A stretch of DNA of 64,000 nucleotides from Bradyrhizobium sp. LTSP849 (GTDB lineage Bacteria; Pseudomonadota; Alphaproteobacteria; Rhizobiales; Xanthobacteraceae): NCBI RefSeq assembly GCF_000938255.1, contig NZ_JYMR01000053.1, forward strand, positions 186,001-250,000. The letters run 5' to 3'. The notes below the pieces were generated by a model. It worked only from the letters and a program-made list of their open reading frames with translations, was not told the DNA's origin and ran no database searches. Below, piece after piece: positions 10,390 to 19,708 of this stretch. The position numbers and the translations under genes were made by a program. Position 1 is the first letter of the stretch; each line of letters begins with the position of its first letter.

Positions 10390-10480
10390 TCGGACGACAT
10401 CCCTCTCTTGCTGCCGCGCACAACAACAAGTCGAGCCGTCGCGCCCGCAATCGCTTGACAGCGAACGCTCCGCGCGCAAA

Positions 10481-10499
10481 TTCTTACATTAAGTAAGAA
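10481..10499. promoter_or_regulatory. Perfect palindrome overlapping the ROK start, candidate operator
   Basis: TTCTTAC (10481-10487) and GTAAGAA (10493-10499) form a perfect inverted repeat with the 5-base centre ATTAA. The right arm ends on the A of the ATG at 10499. A TTGACA box lies at 10454-10459. ROK repressors bind palindromes of this size, so autorepression of the sugar operon is plausible. This AT-rich element stands out against the GC-rich surroundings. Confidence 0.55.
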
Positions 10500-11689
10500 T
10501 GACGACAGGGATGGAAATGCCGGAGCAGCCGAGAAGTCGGCGGCAGACGCGTGCTGCCATTTTGACCTATCTGCTCCAGTCGGGCGGCACGTTTCGGCCG
10601 CCTCTCGCCAGGGCCGTGCGCCTGTCTGAGGCGAGCCTGTCGCGCATCCTGTTTGACCTGAAGGCCGAAGGCCTGATCGAGGAAGTCCGGCGCCCTGCCC
10701 CTTACGTCGGCGGCCCAACGGGTCTCGTGTTGCTCGATGGCTCGGTGGCGCTCGCGGCCGTTGAGCTGACCGGCGATCGGCTCAGCGTCGGCGTTGGCAG
10801 CCTGTCGGGCGAACTGCATTACACCGAACGCCTGCCGCTGCCAGCAAAGCTGACCGTCGAAACCGTCGGCCGGGTGTTTCGCGAGGCGCTGACATTGCTG
10901 CGCGACTGGACGCGACGCCGCCGCATCAGGCTCGCGCAGATCGGGGTCTCCGTTCCGGGCCTCGGCCGCCTGAGCGAGTTCGGCAATCCGATCATTCCCT
11001 GTGACATCGAACGTATCGGCGACGTGGTCGGCGAATTGTTCGCCAACGTGCCGGTCGAATTCACCAATTCGGTCGTGGCGCACGCCATTTTTCATCGCTG
11101 CCGCACGGAAGATTATCCCTTCAGCGACACGCATCTGTTCGTCTTTGTCGGCCAGGGCGTTGCGGGCGCCTGGATGGATGATCCGATCGAGCAGGACGCG
11201 CTCCAGCCGGTCGAGCTCGGCCACATGGTATTCGGCGCTGACGGACCGCGCTGCCGCTGCGGGCATCATGGCTGCGTCGAGGCCTATACGTCACTGCCGG
11301 CACTCGCCGAGCTCCTCCGCGTCACCGAAGCTGAATTGCTTCAGCTCGGCAACGAATGGGTGACCACGATCCCGCTGTCGTCGCGCGTGCGCCAGGAATT
11401 GCGCCAGCGACTGTTCCGGCTTGGGCTAGCGATCGGCAACACGCTGAACGTGAAGCCCTGCCGCGGCGTCGCGATCAGCGGCTGGCCATCGCTGCTCGCC
11501 GAAGACGATCGCAAGGCCGTGGTCGACGGGATCGATGCCTGCCTGCTGGGTGGCCGTAAATTGGCGCAGGTATCGCTCGTCTTCGTGCCGCCCTCGACCG
11601 GCAATGATCCTCAGGCAGCACTCGCCTTCGCCGCGTTCTGTCTGGCCAGTCGCGGCGGCATGCCCGCCGCATCGACGGAGGCCGCCTGA
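10499..11689 (+). CDS. ROK-family transcriptional regulator
   Basis: A 396-residue ROK (repressor, ORF, kinase) protein of the NagC/XylR sort. An N-terminal winged helix (about 15-75, with the LSEASLSRILFDLKAEGLI recognition region) is joined to a sugar-kinase-like domain. The zinc-binding motif is CRCGHHGCVEAY (about residue 252), complete in its Cys and His residues. The kinase-type glycine-rich loop is degenerate, consistent with a regulator rather than a kinase. An ATG at 10511 is an alternative start. It heads a six-gene plus-strand group and most likely represses it until the transported sugar or a derivative binds. Confidence 0.9.
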   Translation: MTTGMEMPEQPRSRRQTRAAILTYLLQSGGTFRPPLARAVRLSEASLSRILFDLKAEGLIEEVRRPAPYVGGPTGLVLLDGSVALAAVELTGDRLSVGVGSLSGELHYTERLPLPAKLTVETVGRVFREALTLLRDWTRRRRIRLAQIGVSVPGLGRLSEFGNPIIPCDIERIGDVVGELFANVPVEFTNSVVAHAIFHRCRTEDYPFSDTHLFVFVGQGVAGAWMDDPIEQDALQPVELGHMVFGADGPRCRCGHHGCVEAYTSLPALAELLRVTEAELLQLGNEWVTTIPLSSRVRQELRQRLFRLGLAIGNTLNVKPCRGVAISGWPSLLAEDDRKAVVDGIDACLLGGRKLAQVSLVFVPPSTGNDPQAALAFAAFCLASRGGMPAASTEAA

Positions 11690-11748
11690 CATGCCCTGAA
11701 CCGCGCGGCCTGCACGCGCCGAGAATTTCACACCGGGAGGAACCTGCC

Positions 11749-13035
11749 ATGCCGATCACAACAACAAGGCGCCGACTACTCGCTGGATCTGCTGCCGCGC
11801 TCGCGCTGCCGGCATTTGCCCGCGCGCAAAGCGCGGTCAAGCCGCGCCTGACCGCGATCTCGCAATGGTCCGCAGGCAGCGATGGAGCGGCGATCACTGC
11901 GCTCGGCAAGAAATTCGAGGAGAAAGGTGGCACCTGGCAGCACTCGCCTGTTCCCGGGTTCACCACCGAGATGATGAACAAGCTGCGTGCCCAGATCATC
12001 GCCGGCGACCCGCCAGCCTGTTCGCAACTCAAGGGGCCCGAGATCGCGGCCTGGTCGAAGATTGCCCCGACCCTCGATCTCGACGCGGTCGTCGCGGCCG
12101 CCGGCTACGAAAAGGTCGTCGCGCCGGACCTTGCAAAATTGCACAAGCCGGGCGGCAAGTGGATCGCGCTGCCGCTGCAGATCTACAGCACCAACATGCT
12201 GTTCCTCTCCAAACGCGCGATGGACAAGGCCAAGGCCGACAAGATCCCCGTCACCTGGGCCGAGTTCAATGATCTTGCCGACAAGATGAAATCAGGCGGC
12301 GTCGCATTTCCTGTCGCCAACGGCGGTACCCGCCCCGACGATGGGCAGAAGTTCGAGGCTGCTTTGGCGGGCATCAGTCCCGCCGTATACCGCGCGGCTA
12401 TCATGAATCTCGACGAGAAGGCCCTGAAGGCCCCTGAGATCAAGGCTGCGTTCGTGCAGGTCCGCAAGATCGCCGACTGGATGGACCCCAACGTCGGCGC
12501 CCAACATTTTTCGACCAACCTGAAGCGCTTCGTCGACGGCGACATGGGCATGATGATCATGGGCGGCTGGGCGCAGGGCGTGTTGCGCAACGCCGGTTTC
12601 AAGTTCGACGACTTCATGATCGCTCCGGGCCCGAGCGACAACAGCAAGCCGGTCTTCCTGTTGAATGCCGACGCGTTCATCTTCTGGCAGCGCAAGGAGC
12701 CCGACCTGCAAGCCGGCCAGACGCTGATGGCCCAGCTCGTCATGGATCCGGCGATCCAGACGATGTATTCGCAGATCACCGGATCGATCCCCGTGCGCAC
12801 CGATGTCGATCTGTCCGGTGAAGGCTGGTCGGACGGTCAACGGCGGACCGCAGCAGCTCTGAAAGAGGCGATCGCCAGCAATCAGGCCGTCCTCAGTCTC
12901 GCGCACAACATGGCGCAGGAAAACGGCATGACCGCAGCGATGATCGACGTGATCACGGAGTACGTGAAGAACAAGACGATCAAGCCGGAGCAAGCGGCTA
13001 CACGCCTCGCCGAGGCCGTCGAGAGCTCACGTTGA
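11749..13035 (+). CDS. Sugar ABC transporter substrate-binding protein
   Basis: A 428-residue periplasmic binding protein of family 1 (CUT1 sugar importers). The N-terminus TTRRRLLAGSAAALALP has two adjacent arginines, so Tat export is possible, and cleavage is expected near AFARA-QS. The mature protein shows features of the glucose/mannose-type binding proteins: ISQWSAGSDGAAITAL, IAGDPPACSQLKGPEIA, and the tail MTAAMIDVITEYVKN. The sugar cannot be fixed from sequence. A GGAGG ribosome site lies before the ATG. The stop overlaps the TTG start of the first permease by four bases (TTGA), indicating translational coupling. Confidence 0.92.
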   Translation: MPITTTRRRLLAGSAAALALPAFARAQSAVKPRLTAISQWSAGSDGAAITALGKKFEEKGGTWQHSPVPGFTTEMMNKLRAQIIAGDPPACSQLKGPEIAAWSKIAPTLDLDAVVAAAGYEKVVAPDLAKLHKPGGKWIALPLQIYSTNMLFLSKRAMDKAKADKIPVTWAEFNDLADKMKSGGVAFPVANGGTRPDDGQKFEAALAGISPAVYRAAIMNLDEKALKAPEIKAAFVQVRKIADWMDPNVGAQHFSTNLKRFVDGDMGMMIMGGWAQGVLRNAGFKFDDFMIAPGPSDNSKPVFLLNADAFIFWQRKEPDLQAGQTLMAQLVMDPAIQTMYSQITGSIPVRTDVDLSGEGWSDGQRRTAAALKEAIASNQAVLSLAHNMAQENGMTAAMIDVITEYVKNKTIKPEQAATRLAEAVESSR

Positions 13036-13955
13036 CGATCGCCGTCTCGACAAGACCGGGCCGGCCGGCGGCCTTTGACTGGGTACGCCGGCTGCCCGAA
13101 TATTTGACGATCTGGGTGCCGCTGCTGTTATCCGCCGCGCACCTCATCGCGTTTACGCTGTGGACGATCTGGATATCGTTCACACCGTCCACTCTGGTCC
13201 CGGTCTCGGGCTGGGTCGGTTTGCGCAACTACTCCGCGGTTGCGGCATCGCGAAACTGGCAGATCGCCTTGGACAATCTGCTGCTGTTCGGCAGCGCCTT
13301 CGTGTTGCTCAGTCTGGTGACCGGCCTCGTCCTGGCCATCCTGCTCGATCAGCGCATTCGCGGCGAGAACGTGCTGCGCTCCATCTTCCTCTATCCCCTG
13401 GCGGTGTCGTTCGTGGTCACCGGCACGGTCTGGAGCTGGCTGCTCAATCCCGGCCTTGGAATCCAGAAGCTGGTCCACGACCTCGGCTGGACCTCCTTCC
13501 GATTCGACTGGCTGATCGACCGCGATATGGCCATCTGGACCATCGTGATCGCCGCGATCTGGCAGTCCTCCGGCTTCGCCATGGCGCTGTTCCTCGCCGG
13601 CCTCCGCTCCGTCGATGCCGACCTGATCAAGGCCGCGCAGATCGACGGCGCCGGACCTGTCAGGATGTACCGGCGCGTCATCCTGCCGACGCTTTGGCCG
13701 ATCACCATCACTGTCATCGTCATCCAGCTGCAGTTCGCGATTTCGACCTTCGACCTCGTCCGCGCGCTCACCAATGGCGGGCCTGGTATCGCGACCCAGC
13801 TGCCTGCACTTGTCGTCTATGACCTGATGTTCCAGCGCAGCCTGCTCGGACGCGGAGCGGCGGCGGCCGTCCTCATGTTGCTCATTCTTCTCGCAGTGTT
13901 GCTGCCGTATGCAGCTTGGCGTTATGTCCAGCGGCGGCGGGCAATCCATGCGTGA
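13032..13955 (+). CDS. Sugar ABC transporter permease (MalF-like)
   Basis: A 307-residue inner-membrane permease with six predicted helices, beginning at about residues 25-50. The EAA loop that docks with the ATPase is in the stretch LIKAAQIDGAGPVRMYRRV near residue 200. It starts with TTG inside the stop codon of the binding protein gene, as expected for a coupled operon. It forms a heterodimeric channel with the following permease. The frame ends in an Arg-rich cytoplasmic tail. Confidence 0.93.
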   Translation: MTIAVSTRPGRPAAFDWVRRLPEYLTIWVPLLLSAAHLIAFTLWTIWISFTPSTLVPVSGWVGLRNYSAVAASRNWQIALDNLLLFGSAFVLLSLVTGLVLAILLDQRIRGENVLRSIFLYPLAVSFVVTGTVWSWLLNPGLGIQKLVHDLGWTSFRFDWLIDRDMAIWTIVIAAIWQSSGFAMALFLAGLRSVDADLIKAAQIDGAGPVRMYRRVILPTLWPITITVIVIQLQFAISTFDLVRALTNGGPGIATQLPALVVYDLMFQRSLLGRGAAAAVLMLLILLAVLLPYAAWRYVQRRRAIHA

Positions 13956-14805
13956 GCGAACCTTCGCACCAAGCCGGATTCTGATCTATCTCATCGTTTC
14001 GCTGATCGCTGTGGCATGGCTCGCGCCACTCGCTGTTGTCGTGCTGAATTCGCTCCGCACCAACGAGGAGATCGCGCAGGGTTCGATGATCGGCTGGCCG
14101 CAACATTTGGCCTGGAGCAATTACGCCACCGCCTGGAGCGGCTTCTGCGTCGCCGAGACCTGCGCCGGCATCCGGCCGTACATGCTGAACTCCGCGCTCA
14201 TCACGATTCCCGCGACGATCCTCTCGACCCTGCTTGGTGCGGTCGCCGGTTACGCGGTTTCGCTCTGGCGCTTTCGCGGCGATAACTGGATTTACGGGAT
14301 CGTCACGCTCGGCATCTTCCTTCCGCAGCAGATGCGTTTGCTGCCGTGGACCATCGTGCTGCGCGATACGGGCCTGATGAACACGCTCACGGGCCTGGTC
14401 GTGATCCACACGATCCAGGGGCTCTCCTTCACCACGCTGTTCTGCCGAAACTACTATGTCGCCATTCCTCATGAATTGATCAGGGCTGCGCGCATCGACG
14501 GCGCCGGGTTCTTTCGCATCTTCTGGCGCATCATCCTGCCGCTCTCGCCGCCGATCCTGGTCGTCACCGTGATCTGGCAGTTCACGCATATCTGGAACGA
14601 GTTTCTCTATGGCGTGACTTTCACGACCGGTCAGCAGCAACCGGTCACCGCCGCGCTGATCGCTCTCTCCGCCGCGGTTGCCGACATCCCGCAACATGGC
14701 GTGCAAAGCGCCGCGGTGATCATCGCGGCCCTGCCCACTTTGTTGATCTATCTCCTCGGTGGCAGGTATTTCGTACGCGGCCTCACTGCTGGCGCCGTGA
14801 AATGA
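13948..14805 (+). CDS. Sugar ABC transporter permease (MalG-like)
   Basis: A 285-residue second permease of the CUT1 importer, starting MRERTFAPSRILIYL. The start at 13948 overlaps the first permease by eight bases; an upstream in-frame ATG at 13909 would extend it deep into that gene and is less likely. Six membrane segments are predicted. The EAA loop is LIRAARIDGAGFFRIFWRI near residue 190. Pairs with the upstream permease and the downstream ATPase. Confidence 0.93.
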   Translation: MRERTFAPSRILIYLIVSLIAVAWLAPLAVVVLNSLRTNEEIAQGSMIGWPQHLAWSNYATAWSGFCVAETCAGIRPYMLNSALITIPATILSTLLGAVAGYAVSLWRFRGDNWIYGIVTLGIFLPQQMRLLPWTIVLRDTGLMNTLTGLVVIHTIQGLSFTTLFCRNYYVAIPHELIRAARIDGAGFFRIFWRIILPLSPPILVVTVIWQFTHIWNEFLYGVTFTTGQQQPVTAALIALSAAVADIPQHGVQSAAVIIAALPTLLIYLLGGRYFVRGLTAGAVK

Positions 14806-14815
14806 TGGATTTGTC

Positions 14816-15925
14816 ATGGCAGCACTAAGCATTCGCGCCCTGTCGAAGCGCTACGCCAATCTGGAGGTGCTGAAGGGCATCAACCTCGACATCGAGAGTG
14901 GAGAATTCACCGTGCTGGTCGGGCCCTCCGGCTGCGGCAAGTCCACGCTGCTCAACATCGTCGCAGGGCTCGATCGCGCCAGCGAAGGCACCGTCGAGAT
15001 CGGCGGGCGCGTCGTCAACGACGTCCCGCCCAAGGATCGCGACATCGCCATGGTGTTCCAGTCCTACGCGCTCTACCCGTCGATGACGGTGCGCCAGAAT
15101 ATCACTTTCGGCATGGAATGCCGAGGCGTCGCCAGGGCGGAGCAAGAGAAGGCGCTAGCAAATGTGGCCCGGCTGCTCCAGATCGAGCCCCTGCTCGGCC
15201 GCAAGCCGTCGCAATTGTCCGGCGGCCAGCGCCAGCGCGTGGCGATGGGTCGGGCGCTGGTGCGCGATCCCCTGCTCTTCCTGTTCGACGAACCGCTTTC
15301 CAACCTCGATGCCAAACTGCGCGTCGAGATGCGGATGGAGATCAAGCGGCTGCATCAGCGCATTGGCGCCACGATCGTCTATGTCACCCACGACCAGATC
15401 GAGGCGATGACGATGGCGACCCGCATCGCGGTGATGCATCGGGGCGTGGTGCAGCAATTCGCCGATCCGGACACCGTGTACCGCTATCCGGCCAATCTGT
15501 TCGTCGCCCGCTTCATGGGCTCGCCGCCGATGAACACGATGCCGGCGCGGCTCGAGGCTGACGCCGGCGGACCTATGGTGGTGATCGGTGCAGGGCTGCC
15601 GGATGAGGTCCGTTTCCACCTCCGTGGCTATGACGCAGCGGCGTCCTTTGTCGGCCGCGAGGTGGTGCTCGGGATCAGGCCGGAATGCATCGCCGAGGGC
15701 AGCCGCATCTTCTCAGCCGAGCCGCCCGTCCTCGTCACCGCGCCAGTCGAGATGATCGAGCCCACCGGCGCGGAGACCATCGTCCTGCTGCGGCTTGGCG
15801 GCGAGCCCGCGCTGGCGCGCCTCTCGCCGGACATCCGCCCGACACCGGGCGCCCCCGCACCCTTCGCGCTCGACACCCGGCGCATCTGCCTGTTCGACCC
15901 CGAGACGGAGCGACTGATCGCATGA
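14816..15925 (+). CDS. Sugar ABC transporter ATP-binding protein (UgpC/MalK type)
   Basis: A 369-residue ATPase driving the sugar importer. Walker A is GPSGCGKST (about 38), the Q-loop sits in VFQSYALYP, the ABC signature is LSGGQRQR (about 135), and Walker B is LFLFDEPLSNLDAK. The C-terminal 130 residues form the TOBE-type regulatory domain seen in UgpC/MalK, so the ATPase could be inhibited by an upstream sugar-signalling protein. It starts ten bases after the second permease and its stop overlaps the dehydrogenase start (ATGA). Confidence 0.95.
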   Translation: MAALSIRALSKRYANLEVLKGINLDIESGEFTVLVGPSGCGKSTLLNIVAGLDRASEGTVEIGGRVVNDVPPKDRDIAMVFQSYALYPSMTVRQNITFGMECRGVARAEQEKALANVARLLQIEPLLGRKPSQLSGGQRQRVAMGRALVRDPLLFLFDEPLSNLDAKLRVEMRMEIKRLHQRIGATIVYVTHDQIEAMTMATRIAVMHRGVVQQFADPDTVYRYPANLFVARFMGSPPMNTMPARLEADAGGPMVVIGAGLPDEVRFHLRGYDAAASFVGREVVLGIRPECIAEGSRIFSAEPPVLVTAPVEMIEPTGAETIVLLRLGGEPALARLSPDIRPTPGAPAPFALDTRRICLFDPETERLIA

Positions 15926-16689
15926 CCCAGACGAGCTATGCCGGCCTTGCGGACCGCGTGGTGCTGATCACCGGAGGCGCCAGCGGCATCGGCGCCGCCT
16001 TCGTGCGCGCCTTCGCGGCGCAGGGTGCGCGTGTCGCGTTTCTCGACGTGGATGCGGATGCCGGCGAGGCGCTGGCAAATGAGGTGGCGGGCATCTCCGG
16101 CTCCGCACCGCTATTCGTGCCCTGCGACCTCCTGGACATCGACGCCTTGCGTTCGGCGATGACACAGGTTCACGGAACACTTGGCGATGCCGCGGTCCTC
16201 GTCAACAACGCCGCCAACGACCAGCGCCAGGTTCTGGCCGAGGTGACACCGGCCGAATTCGACTGGATGATCGGCGTCAATCTCAAGCACGTCTTCTTTG
16301 CGGCGCAGGCGGTGGTACCGCAGATGCGGGCGCGCGGCGGCGGCTCGATCATCAACATGTCATCGATCGCCTGGATGCGCGGCGCGCCGGCGCTGCCGGT
16401 CTATGCCGCAGCAAAGGCTGCAATCGTCGGCTTCACCAATTCGCTGGCCCGGCTGGTCGGCCCCGACCGCATCCGCGTCAATGCGATCGCGCCGGGCATG
16501 GTGATCACCGAGCGGCAGCGCCGGCTGTGGTTTCCGAACGAGCAGGCAATCGCCGAGCTGCGCACGCGCCAGGCCATTCCCGATGCGGTGACGCCCGAGG
16601 ACATCGCCAACATGGCGCTGTTCCTGGCTTCCGACGCCAGCCAGCGCATCACGCGCCAGTGCTTCCAGGTCGATGGCGGCCTTGGCTAG
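15922..16689 (+). CDS. SDR-family dehydrogenase, probably sugar-oxidising
   Basis: A 255-residue classical short-chain dehydrogenase/reductase. The nucleotide-binding motif is TGGASGIG (about 17), the NNAAN motif is near 97, and the catalytic Ser, Tyr and Lys are in NMSSIAWMRG and VYAAAKAA (Y-x-x-x-K). Asp near the end of strand 2 (LDVDAD) predicts NAD(H) preference. The ATG at 15922 overlaps the ATPase stop by four bases, so it belongs to the sugar operon and may oxidise the imported sugar, as galactose or xylose dehydrogenases do. Its end overlaps the end of convergent lpxB by four bases. Confidence 0.9.
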   Translation: MTQTSYAGLADRVVLITGGASGIGAAFVRAFAAQGARVAFLDVDADAGEALANEVAGISGSAPLFVPCDLLDIDALRSAMTQVHGTLGDAAVLVNNAANDQRQVLAEVTPAEFDWMIGVNLKHVFFAAQAVVPQMRARGGGSIINMSSIAWMRGAPALPVYAAAKAAIVGFTNSLARLVGPDRIRVNAIAPGMVITERQRRLWFPNEQAIAELRTRQAIPDAVTPEDIANMALFLASDASQRITRQCFQVDGGLG

Positions 16690-17870
16690 GGCTTTCGCAC
16701 GCCCTTGCGCATCGTCGCGAGCACGATGTCGGCGGCGAGCACGCTCGGCGATTTGTTGCCGGTCGACATGATCGTGTCGAGCTGGGCGAAGGCCTCGACC
16801 TGCTGCCGGCGCAGCGGCGAATCCGTCAGCACTTCGGACAGCGCTGGCGCGAGCTTCTCCGGCGTGCAGTCCTCCTGCAAGAACTCCGGAATGACGTCCT
16901 TGCCGATCACGAGATTAGCGAGGATCACAGACGAGACCTGGACCGCGCGGCGCAGGATGAAGGCCTCGATCGCGCCGACGCGATAGGCCGTCACCATCGG
17001 AATGCCGGACAGCGCCAGCTCCAGCGTCACCGTGCCCGATTTTGCAAATGCCGCGCGCGCGATGCGGAAGGCGGCGCGCTTTTCGTTTTCGCCGACCACG
17101 ATCCGCGGCTTGACCGGCCAGCTGGCGACGCCCTCGCGCACCGTGGCTTCCAGATGCGGCATCGTCGGCAGCATCAGCTCGAAGGCAGAGCCGCCAGCCT
17201 GCAACCGGCCGAGCGTCGCGCCGAACACCGCGAGATGATGCCGGATCTCGCTGCGACGGCTGCCCGGCAGCACCAGCAAAACCGGCGGCTCTGCGTCGCG
17301 GCGCGTCTGCTCCTCCGCGTTCGGGCGCAGCTGCGCAAGCTGCTCGATCAGGGGATGGCCGACATAGCTGCATGGCGGTCCCTTCAGCTTGCGATATTCC
17401 TCCGGCTCGAACGGCAATACGCCAAGCACGTGATCGACATAGCCGAGCATGGCGCGCGCCCGGCCCGGCCGCCACGCCCAGACCGAGGGCGAGACGTAAT
17501 CGACAACCGGGATCGCTGGATTGTGCCCGCGCACGCGGCGGGCGACGCGATGGGTGAAATCGGGGCTGTCGATGATGATGAGCGCGTCGGGCGCGGCCTC
17601 GATCACGGCGTCCGCGGTCTCGCGGATCAGCCGCAGGATTTTTGGCAATTGCTGCACGACTGCGGCGAAGCCGACGATCGAGAGCTCCTCGATCGGAAAC
17701 AGCGAAACCAGCCCCTCGCGCGCCATGGTGGTGCCGCCGACGCCTTCGAACTGCACGCCATCGCCGAGCCGCTGGCGCAGCACCTTCATCAGCGCCGAGC
17801 CCAGCCGGTCGCCGGATTCCTCCGTCGCGATCAAGAATATCTTCCGCTTGGGATCGCGGCCCTGCATCAC
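16686..17870 (-). CDS. lpxB: Lipid-A-disaccharide synthase
   Basis: A 394-residue GT-B glycosyltransferase (family GT19) that joins UDP-2,3-diacylglucosamine and lipid X to give lipid A disaccharide at the inner face of the inner membrane. The N-terminal signature IATEESGDRLGSALM is typical, as is VDYVSPSVWAWRPGRA in the middle (about 155) and the hydrophobic patch used for membrane docking. The start overlaps the lpxI stop by four bases. It is the last gene of the long minus-strand cluster and converges with the SDR gene. Confidence 0.96.
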   Translation of the reverse strand: MMQGRDPKRKIFLIATEESGDRLGSALMKVLRQRLGDGVQFEGVGGTTMAREGLVSLFPIEELSIVGFAAVVQQLPKILRLIRETADAVIEAAPDALIIIDSPDFTHRVARRVRGHNPAIPVVDYVSPSVWAWRPGRARAMLGYVDHVLGVLPFEPEEYRKLKGPPCSYVGHPLIEQLAQLRPNAEEQTRRDAEPPVLLVLPGSRRSEIRHHLAVFGATLGRLQAGGSAFELMLPTMPHLEATVREGVASWPVKPRIVVGENEKRAAFRIARAAFAKSGTVTLELALSGIPMVTAYRVGAIEAFILRRAVQVSSVILANLVIGKDVIPEFLQEDCTPEKLAPALSEVLTDSPLRRQQVEAFAQLDTIMSTGNKSPSVLAADIVLATMRKGVRKP

Positions 17871-18724
17871 GCGGGCATGCCGACGATGAAGAGGTATTTT
17901 GCGTCGGCGAGCGCGATCATCGCCTGCGGCTCGGCCGCGATGGTGTTGCCGGCGACGACGGCGATGCCGGCCAAGCCTGCGGCCGCGACGCCCTCAATGG
18001 TGCGAGCGCCGATGGTCGGCAGGTCGAAGCGCAGATCCTGACCGCTCTTCGGCGCCTTCACCAGCACGCCGCGGCCCGTCGCGGCGCGGATGCGGCCCTC
18101 CTCACGCAGCCGTGCCACACGCGCCAGCAGCGCATCGGTGCCCTCGATGTCCTCGACCGCCACCACATGGCCGTCGATCACGACCGCGGCCTGGCCGATG
18201 TCGAACGGACCGAGCGCGGTCAGCACCGCGCGCCCGCGCTCGATATCGCTCTTGCCGTTGTCGCTCGGCCAGGCGCGGGTGATGCAGCCCTCGGGCATCA
18301 GCAGGTCGGGCGCGACATCCTTGATGCCGACCATGCGAAAGCCGCCTTGCTCGAGAATGCGCCCGACACTGGATAACAGATGATCGTCGCCGCCACGGAA
18401 GGCGCGGATGACGTTGCCGAGCAGCCGCAACGTTGTGAAGTCGAACCGGATCTCGGTGAGCGAGGGCCGCACCAGCGTGCCGATGAAGATCAGGTCACGG
18501 CAGCCCTCCTCGCGGAACAGCCGCATCGCGCGGCCGAGCTGGCCGACCGAGATCCAGCGGTGGCGGAATTTTTCCACCTGCGCCGGATCGCAGGCGCCCC
18601 GGAGGGGAAACAGCACTGGCGTGATGCCGCGCGCGGCGAGCGACTCGGCGACCGCAAACGGCATCGCGCCGCCGCCTGCGACCACGCCGACCGGCGATGA
18701 AATCCCTGACGCCGCCGATGTCAT
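17867..18724 (-). CDS. lpxI: UDP-2,3-diacylglucosamine diphosphatase, LpxI type
   Basis: A 285-residue member of the LpxI family (DUF1009), which hydrolyses UDP-2,3-diacylglucosamine to lipid X and UMP. It replaces the unrelated LpxH in alphaproteobacteria. The N-terminal glycine-rich region VGVVAGGGAMPFAVA and the C-terminal core DLPTIGARTIEGVAAAGLAG are characteristic. Start choice: ATG 18724 is preceded by a GGGATGG site; ATG 18736 is an alternative. It lies between lpxA and lpxB, so pathway order matches gene order. Confidence 0.93.
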   Translation of the reverse strand: MTSAASGISSPVGVVAGGGAMPFAVAESLAARGITPVLFPLRGACDPAQVEKFRHRWISVGQLGRAMRLFREEGCRDLIFIGTLVRPSLTEIRFDFTTLRLLGNVIRAFRGGDDHLLSSVGRILEQGGFRMVGIKDVAPDLLMPEGCITRAWPSDNGKSDIERGRAVLTALGPFDIGQAAVVIDGHVVAVEDIEGTDALLARVARLREEGRIRAATGRGVLVKAPKSGQDLRFDLPTIGARTIEGVAAAGLAGIAVVAGNTIAAEPQAMIALADAKYLFIVGMPA

Positions 18725-18743
18725 GTCCGCGGCCATCCCAGGA

Positions 18744-19541
18744 TCACTTCGCGATGACGGGAAGACAGAGCGGGCGATGCTTGCCCTTGCCGATGAAGTC
18801 GAGGATTTCGCCGATCGCGGGATCCTCGCCGGCAAGCGGCCGCACCGCTTCGAGCCGCTCGGCAAACATGCCGGGGCCGTGAAAGAGTTTTTGATAGAAC
18901 GCACGCACCGACGCCAGCCGCTGCTTGGTGAACTTGCGCCGCTTCATGCCGATGATGTTGAGGCCTTCGAGCGCTGCGTACTGGCCGTTGACGAGCCCGA
19001 ACGGAATGATGTCGTCGCGCACGCCGCAGACACCGCCGACCATGACCTGCGGACCGATGCGGGTGAACTGGTGCACGGCGGACAGACCACCGATGAAGAC
19101 GAAGTCGCCGATCTCGCAGTGACCGCCGAGCGTCGCCGAGGTCGCGAAGATCACGTCGTTGCCGACGTTGCAGTCGTGGCCGACATGGCTGCAGTTCATG
19201 AAATAGTTGCGGTCGCCGACCTCTGTGATGCCGCCGCCCGCGACCGTGCCGGCGTTCATGGTCACGGATTCGCGGATGGTGCAGCCTGAGCCGATCGTCA
19301 GCTTCGTCAACTCGCCACGATAGCTGAGCGATTGCGGCGGCGTGCCCAGCGAGGCGAACGGATAGATGGTGCAATCGTCGCCGATCGTGGTCTGCGCCGT
19401 GATGTGCACATGGCCGATCAGCTTGCAGTTTTTGCCGATCACGACATGCGGGCCGATGATGCAATAGGGCCCGATCTCGGTGCCCTCGCCGATCACGGCG
19501 CCGTCTTCCACCCGCGCGGTGGGGTCGATCTTACTCATCAA
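18744..19541 (-). CDS. lpxA: Acyl-ACP--UDP-N-acetylglucosamine O-acyltransferase
   Basis: A 265-residue left-handed beta-helix acyltransferase, first enzyme of lipid A synthesis. The hexapeptide repeats start at once (IDPTARVEDGAVIGEGTEIG) and run to about residue 190, including the catalytic His region MNCSHVGHDCNVGN. The C-terminal part is the helical trimer domain. Length equals E. coli LpxA within a few residues. It follows fabZ with a 167-base gap, the widest in this part of the cluster. Confidence 0.97.
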   Translation of the reverse strand: MMSKIDPTARVEDGAVIGEGTEIGPYCIIGPHVVIGKNCKLIGHVHITAQTTIGDDCTIYPFASLGTPPQSLSYRGELTKLTIGSGCTIRESVTMNAGTVAGGGITEVGDRNYFMNCSHVGHDCNVGNDVIFATSATLGGHCEIGDFVFIGGLSAVHQFTRIGPQVMVGGVCGVRDDIIPFGLVNGQYAALEGLNIIGMKRRKFTKQRLASVRAFYQKLFHGPGMFAERLEAVRPLAGEDPAIGEILDFIGKGKHRPLCLPVIAK

Positions 19542-19708
19542 GAAGGTCTGACTATGTGTTGAAGTTGCTCGGCTTTCCGGTGGTTAGCGCGACTGCGCCC
19601 GATCTGTCCAGTGACGTATGATCTCGGCTTGTTTCAGAAGCCGGCCGAACTGGCCGTGCCGCTGGATCAACGACCTCATCCAACACTTGAACGGACGGCG
19701 CGCCTCAA

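Noticed and set aside
15685..15921. Upstream extension of the SDR gene
   Set aside because: These codons overlap the ATPase gene in another frame and are Arg/Ala-rich; the ATG at 15922 gives a normal SDR start.
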